Source: a bacterium (GTDB lineage Bacteria; JAMCPX01). Taken from it: DNA of 12,699 nucleotides. This document shows, one piece after another, positions 6,680 through 12,699 of the stretch (position 1 is the stretch's first letter; every line of letters begins with the position of its first letter). The notes under the pieces are model-generated. The model saw only the letters and a program-made list of their open reading frames with translations, was not told the origin of the DNA and made no database searches. Both the position numbers and the translations under genes were made by a program. Where the stretch lies: positions 1 to 12,699 of the forward strand of contig JAJYYW010000005.1 in assembly GCA_021800575.1 (NCBI GenBank), written 5' to 3'.

Positions 6680-6688
6680 TGGTAAAAT
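6680..6688 (+). promoter_or_regulatory. Candidate extended -10 element for the DUF3467-gyrA operon
   Basis: TGGTAAAAT fits an extended -10 (TGnTATAAT with one mismatch) 32 bases before ATG 6721. No good -35 sits 17 bases upstream, which extended -10 promoters can tolerate. An alternative pair is TTGTTG (6668-6673), 16 bases, TATTAT (6690-6695). Either would give a very short leader containing the GAGGAGGT ribosome site (6704-6711). Confidence 0.3.
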
Positions 6689-6720
6689 GTATTATGAAAA
6701 TATGAGGAGGTCGTTGATAT

Positions 6721-7029
6721 ATGCAGCAGAACCAGGAGCCCAAGAAGGATGCAGGGATACAGATCCAGCTTGATGAAGCCACCGCACAGGGGGTGTACAT
6801 AAACCTTGCGTTGATCAATCATACGGAAACGGAATTTATCCTTGATTTTATTTATGTTCAGCCCCAGGCGCCGCAGGGGAAAGTGAGAAGCAGGGTGCTG
6901 ACGAGCCCCGTGCACATGAAACGCCTGATGCAGGCGCTGGCGGATAATATGAAGAAGTACGAGGAGAGGTTCGGCGAGATAAAGCTGGCGCAGGAACAGC
7001 CGGTACAAAAGATAGGATTTTTACAGTAG
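6721..7029 (+). CDS. DUF3467 family protein
   Basis: This 102-residue soluble protein matches the pattern of the DUF3467 family, whose function is unknown: GVYINLALINHTETEFILDF (24-43) with the conserved E-F-I-L-D-F core, a PQGKVRSRVLTSPVHMKRL stretch (51-69), and a final helix ending in YEERFGEI (80-87). Length is typical for the family (about 95-110). No signal peptide or membrane segment is seen. A strong GAGGAGGT ribosome site lies 9 bases before the ATG. It is the first gene of a tight plus-strand cluster, and the polyprenyl diphosphate synthase begins 3 bases after its stop, so the two are very likely co-transcribed. The neighbours do not reveal a job. Confidence 0.85.
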   Translation: MQQNQEPKKDAGIQIQLDEATAQGVYINLALINHTETEFILDFIYVQPQAPQGKVRSRVLTSPVHMKRLMQALADNMKKYEERFGEIKLAQEQPVQKIGFLQ

Positions 7030-7032
7030 ATC

Positions 7033-7998
7033 ATGGACATAAAGGATTCACTATCGCATAATCTTGACAGTGTGGACCGCTACATACGAAGGCTGACCAC
7101 GCACAGCATTCCGGCGATATCCGAGATAAGCCAGCACCTCATTGCGAGCGGCGGCAAGAGGGTGCGGCCGTACCTTGTTATCCTGAGCTCACGGATATTC
7201 CGTGTTCCGTCACCGGTCTATACCAGGATCGCCGCAGCGATCGAGCTCTACCACACAGCGACGCTTCTGCACGACGACGTTGTTGACAATGCAAAGCACC
7301 GGCGCGGTACGCCGTCGGCCAACGATATCTGGGGAAACAAGAGCAGTATCCTGGTGGGCGACTTTTTGCTCGCCAGTTCTTCCTCGATCATTGCGGGTAT
7401 GGGGAGCCAGGAGTTGCTCGGCCTGTTTATTCGGGTACTCGGTCTCATGGCAGAGGGGGAACTGGTGCAGCTGCGGTTGAGCAGGGATCCCGGCCTGTCA
7501 CCGGAGGATTACTATACCATTATCAAGAAAAAAACCGCGTACCTGATTTCCGCTGCATGCGAGAGTGGTCCTATCATGGGGAAGGCACCGCGCCTGCAGC
7601 AGTCCAGGATGAGGCAGTTCGGGCTGCTGATCGGTATTGCCTTTCAGCTCATTGATGATAATATTGATTATTTATCACCGGGCACGACGTCGGGAAAGGA
7701 CAAGGGAGTCGATCTGAAGGAAGGGAAGGTGACCCTGCCCCTGATAGTGGCCCTGTCGAATGCGGGTGCAAAAGACAGAGCTGTACTCAAGGCTGCATTG
7801 AAAGGCGGTCCGGGGGATGGGGACGTGTTCCGGCGGGTGCATGACATTATAGAGAAAAATCATGGATTTGAATATACGAAGAAAAAAGCCGCAGATTTTG
7901 CACATCGTGCCGTACGCCTTCTGGACGGCCTGCCCCGGTCGCCGGAGCTTGAAGAACTGAAGAAATTCACGCTGAACGTGACCGAGCGTAAAGCCTGA
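7033..7998 (+). CDS. ispB: All-trans polyprenyl diphosphate synthase (IspB-like)
   Basis: This 321-residue trans-isoprenyl diphosphate synthase adds isopentenyl diphosphate units to an allylic primer to make the long chain used for ubiquinone or menaquinone. Family motifs are the substrate-binding GGKRVRP (40-46), the first aspartate-rich motif DDVVD (81-85) with the RR pair at 90-91, and the second DDNID (208-212), which together chelate the Mg2+ ions. The residue five places before the first DD is Ala76, in HTATLLHDD as in E. coli octaprenyl diphosphate synthase. A small residue here allows long products, so a C35-C50 product is inferred; the exact length is not readable. Length matches IspB (about 320). 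No strong ribosome site precedes the ATG, which lies 3 bases after the DUF3467 stop, so translation is probably coupled. gyrA follows after 46 bases. Confidence 0.9.
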   Translation: MDIKDSLSHNLDSVDRYIRRLTTHSIPAISEISQHLIASGGKRVRPYLVILSSRIFRVPSPVYTRIAAAIELYHTATLLHDDVVDNAKHRRGTPSANDIWGNKSSILVGDFLLASSSSIIAGMGSQELLGLFIRVLGLMAEGELVQLRLSRDPGLSPEDYYTIIKKKTAYLISAACESGPIMGKAPRLQQSRMRQFGLLIGIAFQLIDDNIDYLSPGTTSGKDKGVDLKEGKVTLPLIVALSNAGAKDRAVLKAALKGGPGDGDVFRRVHDIIEKNHGFEYTKKKAADFAHRAVRLLDGLPRSPELEELKKFTLNVTERKA

Positions 7999-8044
7999 TC
8001 CCCCGGTCTTATATTTTTGTACACGTTGGAGGTTTGAAAACACT

Positions 8045-10534
8045 ATGACTGAACCACACGAAAATATCGTTATTGCAGATATTGAAGACGAAATGAGGCG
8101 TTCCTATCTCGATTTCGCGATGAGCGTTATCATCTGGAGGGCATTGCCGGATGTGCGGGACGGGTTGAAACCGGTCCACCGGAGGATCCTCTATGCCATG
8201 CTCGATCTCGGGAATACCCATGACAAGCCCTTTAAAAAATCGGCACGTGTTGTCGGTGATGTGATCGGCAAATATCATCCGCACGGTGATGTGGCCGTGT
8301 ATGACACCATCGTCAGGATGGCGCAGGATTTCACCATGCGCTATACGCTGGTCAACGGCCAGGGGAATTTTGGTTCCATCGACGGCGATCCTCCCGCCGC
8401 CATGCGGTATACCGAGGTGAGAATGGAGAGGCTTGCGGGGGAAATGCTTGCGGACATCGATAAGGAAACCGTCGATTTCGTGCCGAACTATGACAATACC
8501 CTGTCCGAGCCTTCGATTCTTCCTGCCAAATTTCCGAACCTCCTGGTTAACGGATCGTCCGGTATTGCCGTGGGAATGGCGACGAATATCCCGCCGCACA
8601 ATCTCTCCGAGGTTATCGATGCGATCATAGCGCTCATCGGAAACCCGGACCTCGGGACGGGAGACCTGATGCACTTCATACCCGGCCCCGATTTTCCGAC
8701 CGGTGCCTACATCACCGGTGCGGAGCAGATACGGGATGCCTACGCCACGGGCAGGGGCGTGATCAGGATGCGGGCGCGGGTCATTACCGAGAAAGCGCGG
8801 GGTGATCGGGAAAACATCGTCATCACCGAGCTGCCGTACATGGTGAACAAGGCAAAACTTGTCGAGAAGATAGCCGATCTCGTGAACGAAAAGGAAATCG
8901 AGGGGATCAGCGACATCAGGGACGAGTCAGACAGGGAGGGCATGCGGATCGTTATCGAGCTGAAGAAGGACGAATATCCGGCGATCATCCTCAATAAGCT
9001 GTACAAGCATACGCAGCTCGAAGAATCTTTCGGTATCATTCTGCTCGCCCTGGATCACGGCAAGCCGGTGATCATGTCCCTCAAGGACATCCTTGCGAAG
9101 TTCATAGAGTTCAGAAAAGAGATCGTCACCCGGAGGTCCCTGTACGAGTTGAGGAAGGCCGAAGAACGGCTGCACATACTCGAGGGACTGAAAAAGGCGA
9201 TCGAGAATATCGATGAGGTTATTGCGACGATTAAAAAATCGAAGAGCACGCAGGAGGCGGAGGCTAACCTCATCCGCCGGTTTGAATTCTCACCGGTCCA
9301 GGCGAAGGCGATCCTTGAAATGCGGCTCCAGCGGCTGACAGCACTGGAAACGGAAAAACTTCTTGCCGAATACCGTGACACCGAGAAGCTGATCAAAAAG
9401 CTCAAGCGCATTCTCGCCGACGAGAAGGAGCTCATGGCCATCATCATCACCGAGCTCGAGGACATCAAAGAGCGGTACGGCGACGAGCGGAGGACCGAGA
9501 TTGTCGGCCAGACGAAGGACATCGAGGTCGAGGACCTCATCGCGGATGAGGACATGATCGTCACGGTCAGTAACCGGGGGTATATCAAGCGCAACCCGGT
9601 CAGCCTGTACCGGGTTCAGAGGAGGGGCGGCAAGGGTAAAACTGCCTCGGGTATCAAAGAGGAGGACTTTATCGAGAACCTGTTCGTTGCATCTGCGCAT
9701 AGCTATATCCTCTTTTTTACGGACAAGGGCAAGGTATACTGGCTGAAGGTCTATGAGATACCGCAGGCCGGCAGGGCGTCGAGCGGAAAGCCCATCGTGG
9801 GCCTGCTCCGCCTCCAGGAAGGCGAAAAACTGACGACGTATGTGCCGGTCAAGGACCTCTCCGAGCCGTTGTTCCTGCTCATGGCGACGAAGAAAGGCTA
9901 CCTGAAGAAGACCGCGCTGTCCATGTATGCGAACCCGAGAAGCGGCGGCATCATTGCCATCAATCTTGAGGAGGACGACCGGCTTGTTGATGTCAGGCTC
10001 ACCGATGGCAAGCAGGAGATCATCCTGTCAACCAAGCGCGGCATGGCGATACGGTTCCCGGAGACGCAGGTCAGGACCGTCGGAAGGGCCGCGTACGGTG
10101 TCATCGGGATGACCCTCGACACGGATGACGAGATCATTGCCATGGACATACTCGAGGAAGATGCAACGGTGCTGACAGCGACCGAGAACGGCTACGGCAA
10201 GAGGACCAAGATAGCCGCCTACCGGCTCCAGAGACGGGCTGGCAAGGGCATTATCAACGTCAAGATTACACCCAAGACCGGTGATGCCATTTCCGTCATC
10301 AAGGTAAAGGACGACAACGACATCTTTATCATAACGAACACCGGGAGGATGATACGGCTGCGGGTGAAGGACATATCCATCATCGGACGGAATACCCAGG
10401 GTATCAAGCTCATCCAGCTCGAGGCCGGTGAGAAGGTGACCAAGGCCGTGCGCATCGCGGAAACCGAGGACACCAACGGTGATATCCCGGACGGCGACAA
10501 CGGGAATACCGAAGGTACGTCGACAGCACCATGA
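8045..10534 (+). CDS. gyrA: DNA gyrase subunit A
   Basis: This 829-residue subunit pairs with GyrB to form the A2B2 enzyme that introduces negative supercoils using ATP. The N-terminal breakage-reunion domain includes the YLDFAMSVI block (21-29), [16 protein letters not shown] (32-47), the quinolone-binding region at 81-87 and the active-site Tyr122 in AMRYTE, all at E. coli numbering. A coiled-coil segment (about 355-470) precedes the C-terminal beta-pinwheel. The GyrA box QRRGGKG (525-531) identifies GyrA rather than ParC. The tail after about 805 is acidic and low in complexity ([16 protein letters not shown]). Position 83 is Val where Ser or Thr is common, Asp87 is kept, and residue 31 is Trp where E. 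coli has Gly. A GGAGG site (8028-8032) precedes the ATG. gyrB is not in the window. The TPR gene overlaps its stop. Confidence 0.98.
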   Translation: MTEPHENIVIADIEDEMRRSYLDFAMSVIIWRALPDVRDGLKPVHRRILYAMLDLGNTHDKPFKKSARVVGDVIGKYHPHGDVAVYDTIVRMAQDFTMRYTLVNGQGNFGSIDGDPPAAMRYTEVRMERLAGEMLADIDKETVDFVPNYDNTLSEPSILPAKFPNLLVNGSSGIAVGMATNIPPHNLSEVIDAIIALIGNPDLGTGDLMHFIPGPDFPTGAYITGAEQIRDAYATGRGVIRMRARVITEKARGDRENIVITELPYMVNKAKLVEKIADLVNEKEIEGISDIRDESDREGMRIVIELKKDEYPAIILNKLYKHTQLEESFGIILLALDHGKPVIMSLKDILAKFIEFRKEIVTRRSLYELRKAEERLHILEGLKKAIENIDEVIATIKKSKSTQEAEANLIRRFEFSPVQAKAILEMRLQRLTALETEKLLAEYRDTEKLIKKLKRILADEKELMAIIITELEDIKERYGDERRTEIVGQTKDIEVEDLIADEDMIVTVSNRGYIKRNPVSLYRVQRRGGKGKTASGIKEEDFIENLFVASAHSYILFFTDKGKVYWLKVYEIPQAGRASSGKPIVGLLRLQEGEKLTTYVPVKDLSEPLFLLMATKKGYLKKTALSMYANPRSGGIIAINLEEDDRLVDVRLTDGKQEIILSTKRGMAIRFPETQVRTVGRAAYGVIGMTLDTDDEIIAMDILEEDATVLTATENGYGKRTKIAAYRLQRRAGKGIINVKITPKTGDAISVIKVKDDNDIFIITNTGRMIRLRVKDISIIGRNTQGIKLIQLEAGEKVTKAVRIAETEDTNGDIPDGDNGNTEGTSTAP

Positions 10535-11349
10535 CGAGATCCGGACGTACGGCTGTTGTCAAAGCAGCGGTTGCGATTCTGCTGATAGTGGCGGGAGTTT
10601 ATTACGGCATCTCCTGCAACCGGGACAGGCCCGAGCGCCTGTACGCCAGGGCAATCGATGCAGCCGCAGGCGGGAACATAGAAGGTGCGCAGCACCTCTA
10701 TAAAATCATCGTCCAACGGTATCCGAACAGTTCCGTGAGAAAGGATGCGCTCTATCAGCTCGGTGTGCTCGAGTACCTGTACCTGAACGATTATACGACG
10801 GCACTCGAGTATTTCTACGACGTGGTGTACACCTATCCGCACTATACCCACACATTCGATGCGTACATGTACATAGCCCAGATATACCAGGAGAAGCAGC
10901 ACCTTCCGCAGAAGGCCATTGAGATATACGAAAAACTGCTGAGCACGACGAATTCCACGGAGGAACTCAGGCAGCTGCTGCCAAAACTTGCGTTCGAGTA
11001 TGAGCGCGCGGGGGATCTGCCGAAAGCCATCGATATCTACGAACGGCTCCTGAAGCTGTATCAGACTCCTCCGGCGGGCTACCTGTATGAATTTGCGTAT
11101 GTGAACTATCTTGCGGGGCATTACAACGAAGCTGTCCGCGATTTTCAGAAGGTCGCCACGCTGTATCCCCGGAGCTCGTACGATTTTTCAGCACAGCTTG
11201 CGACCGCCGATTGCTATGAAGAGACCGGCCGCTCGGAGGAAGCGTTGTCCCTGCTGAACGGTTTAAAATCACAATACCCGACCGAGACGTCCATCATCAG
11301 TGTGAAAATCGACAGTATTCAGCAGCGCATCAGGAACAAGAAAAAATAG
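10531..11349 (+). CDS. Membrane-anchored TPR protein (BamD/YfiO-like repeats)
   Basis: This 272-residue protein has a hydrophobic anchor at about 9-27 followed by Cys29 in GISC. If that is a lipobox it is poor (Gly at -3), so a lipoprotein or a simple N-terminal anchor are both possible. The rest is about six helical-pair TPR units (near 34-66, 71-103, 108-140, 148-180, 183-215 and 219-252) with repeated A-x-x-x-Y and P-x-S/T caps such as [11 protein letters not shown] and [11 protein letters not shown], like BamD and YbgF/CpoB-type proteins. Such repeats bind other envelope proteins, but the partner is unknown. It starts at an ATG overlapping the gyrA stop (ATGA), so its translation is coupled to gyrA. 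Its stop lies 20 bases from the end of convergent rimO. The TPR content is firm; a BamD role is not claimed, because TPR patterns are not diagnostic. Confidence 0.85.
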   Translation: MTRSGRTAVVKAAVAILLIVAGVYYGISCNRDRPERLYARAIDAAAGGNIEGAQHLYKIIVQRYPNSSVRKDALYQLGVLEYLYLNDYTTALEYFYDVVYTYPHYTHTFDAYMYIAQIYQEKQHLPQKAIEIYEKLLSTTNSTEELRQLLPKLAFEYERAGDLPKAIDIYERLLKLYQTPPAGYLYEFAYVNYLAGHYNEAVRDFQKVATLYPRSSYDFSAQLATADCYEETGRSEEALSLLNGLKSQYPTETSIISVKIDSIQQRIRNKKK

Positions 11350-11369
11350 ATCGCGACCGCCCGTTCGGT

Positions 11370-12699
11370 TCAGTCGTTTGGATTGACAAACTCACCGGTC
11401 AAATCAACGCCGACAGCGTCGGTGATACGTACCTTTTTGAACGTCCCCGGTGCGGGTGCGGCGGCATTGTAGATCATGATATACCCGTCGATCTCGGGTG
11501 CAAAAAACCAGGGACGTGCAAGGATCACCGAGGGGTCCGAGGGATCGCGGCCCTCGATAAGGGCATCGTAGTCCATACCGATGAACGCGGAGGACAAGCT
11601 GTTCATGAGTTCGTGTGCACGCTCGTTCATCCTGTTGAGCCGTTCGGTAATGACCGCGGCTGGCACCTGGTCCTTGAACCGGGCCGCCGGTGCGGGTTCT
11701 TCGCTGGAATAGGGAAACACACCGATACGGTGAAACGGATGGGCGTCGAAGAATTTGAGGAGCGCATCGAAATCATGCTCGGTCTCACCCGGAAAGCCGA
11801 CAATAACGGTTGTCCTCAAAAACGGATCGCGGATGTGCTTTTCGATCTTCTCGAGGGTCCGCATGATATCGTCCGGGGTCGTCGACCTGTTCATGCGCTT
11901 CAGGATGCGGCCGGACACATGCTGCAGGGGCATATCAAAATAGTGCACGATCCTGGTGCTGTGTGCAACCAGGGAAAAAAACTCATCGGTCATGTGCGAG
12001 GGGTACAGATAGTGGAGCCGTATCCACCGTATCCCTTCGATGGTCTCAAGTGCTTCCAGAAGCTGTGTCAATTCCTTGTGTCCCCGGTCCAGACCGAAGT
12101 TCATGGTGTCCTGGGCGATGAGATTCAGTTCAACCGCCCCTGCCGCGGCGAGGGCCCTGGCTTCACGGATGATGTCCTGTTGTTTCCTGCTCGTCAGTCC
12201 GCCCTTGATAAAGGGGATGACGCAGTACGAACACCGGTTATTGCACCCGTCGGAGATTTTCAGGTAGGCAAAGTGGCTGCTGCGGTACGGGACCCGCTCC
12301 AGGTGCTCCGGGTACGAGGTCAGGGGCATATCCGGGATGGCCGGGCGTTTACCGGATCGGCCGAGCAGGTCGGGAATGTGCTCAAAACCGGAAACGCCGA
12401 CGAAGAGATCGACACCGCCCAGCCGGGACGCAAGTTTATCGCCGAACCGCTGTGCGAGGCACCCGGTAACAACGACTTTTTTTACGAGTCCCTCCTGTTT
12501 CGCCTTGAGGGATGCGAGAATGGCGTCCAGGGACTCGTCTATCGCTTCCTTGACGAACCCGCAGGTATTGATCACCACGGTATCGCCCTTGATGGTGTCC
12601 CAGGCAACTGCATAACCGGCTTTCTTGAATGCCCCTGCAATGAGTTCGCTGTCGACATCGTTTTTGGGGCACCCGAGCGGTATGATGGAAATCGTTTTC
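11370..12699 (-). CDS. rimO: Ribosomal protein S12 methylthiotransferase (5' partial)
   Basis: The minus-strand frame stays open to the window edge. The 40 codons before the GTG at 12578 encode KTISIIPLGCPKNDVDSE and more, so the true start lies just outside the window. The visible 442 residues nearly equal full-length RimO (about 430-450). RimO is a radical-SAM enzyme that adds a methylthio group to an aspartate of ribosomal protein S12. The N-terminal MTTase domain carries the three cluster cysteines in LGCPKN (visible residue 10), NTCGF (46) and VTGC (80). The radical-SAM motif CNNRCSYC holds Cys152, 156 and 159. A C-terminal TRAM-like beta domain (about 365-442) ends in VDLTGEFV. The LGCPKNDVDSE start and NTCGF favour RimO over MiaB, whose N-terminal motif is typically GCQMN. 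The next residues, IPFIKGG, have Lys where RimO/MiaB often have Arg. It is convergent with the TPR gene. Confidence 0.96.
   Translation of the reverse strand, partial: KTISIIPLGCPKNDVDSELIAGAFKKAGYAVAWDTIKGDTVVINTCGFVKEAIDESLDAILASLKAKQEGLVKKVVVTGCLAQRFGDKLASRLGGVDLFVGVSGFEHIPDLLGRSGKRPAIPDMPLTSYPEHLERVPYRSSHFAYLKISDGCNNRCSYCVIPFIKGGLTSRKQQDIIREARALAAAGAVELNLIAQDTMNFGLDRGHKELTQLLEALETIEGIRWIRLHYLYPSHMTDEFFSLVAHSTRIVHYFDMPLQHVSGRILKRMNRSTTPDDIMRTLEKIEKHIRDPFLRTTVIVGFPGETEHDFDALLKFFDAHPFHRIGVFPYSSEEPAPAARFKDQVPAAVITERLNRMNERAHELMNSLSSAFIGMDYDALIEGRDPSDPSVILARPWFFAPEIDGYIMIYNAAAPAPGTFKKVRITDAVGVDLTGEFVNPND

Noticed and set aside
8009..8674. 221-codon minus-strand frame over the start of gyrA
   Set aside because: It is antisense to the highly conserved GyrA N-terminal domain and rich in His and Arg, as expected of a reading-frame shadow.
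11341..11370. Possible rimO terminator: ACCG/CGGT stem with a T run (complement of 11341-11346) on the minus strand
   Set aside because: The stem is only 4-5 pairs and the T run begins about ten bases after it, so it does not fit an intrinsic terminator.
1..12699. Defence island, mobile element, CRISPR array or biosynthetic cluster
   Set aside because: No transposase, integrase, Cas, toxin, nuclease or repeat array is seen. The genes are typical housekeeping and envelope functions with uniform base use.

Overview
The window looks like an ordinary core-genome segment of a moderately GC-rich, Gram-negative-type bacterium. It has lipoprotein and Sec signal peptides, strong GGAGG-type ribosome binding sites, short intergenic gaps and 4-base ATGA overlaps. 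The mix of genes (a DUF4388-like/J-domain/TPR fusion, a DUF3467 protein, a short Ppx/GppA protein without an HD domain, a TrkA-type potassium channel, an all-trans polyprenyl diphosphate synthase, GyrA and RimO) would fit Desulfobacterota/deltaproteobacterial or Nitrospirota lineages. This is inference; no rRNA or other decisive marker is present. I see no tRNA, rRNA, CRISPR array, insertion sequence, phage gene or attachment site.

Layout. (1) Bases 1-3272, plus strand: a 5'-truncated gene for a DUF4388-like + DnaJ + TPR protein, then ilvE (branched-chain aminotransferase), then a two-helix potassium channel with a cytoplasmic RCK/TrkA module whose start overlaps the ilvE stop. (2) Bases 3299-4390, minus strand: a lone LivJ-type substrate-binding lipoprotein, convergent with the channel gene. 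(3) Bases 4521-6141, plus strand: an exported SRPBCC-fold protein followed by a Ppx/GppA phosphatase. (4) Bases 6162-6560, minus strand: an unrecognised small multi-helix membrane protein, convergent with ppx. (5) Bases 6721-11349, plus strand: a compact probable operon of DUF3467 protein, polyprenyl diphosphate synthase, gyrA and a membrane-anchored TPR protein. (6) Bases 11370-12699, minus strand: rimO, nearly complete but cut by the window end and convergent with the TPR gene.

How the genes relate. Most units do unrelated housekeeping jobs: branched-chain amino acid metabolism, potassium flux, amino-acid-type ligand capture, polyphosphate/(p)ppGpp turnover, quinone side-chain synthesis, DNA supercoiling and ribosome modification. 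I found no convincing undescribed multi-gene system. The points most worth a second look are the TVGYSG selectivity filter of the channel, Val83 and Trp31 in GyrA, the altered third motif of the Ppx protein, the J-domain fusion, the unknown membrane protein with an operator-like dyad in its putative promoter, and dyads packed into two of the convergent gene junctions.
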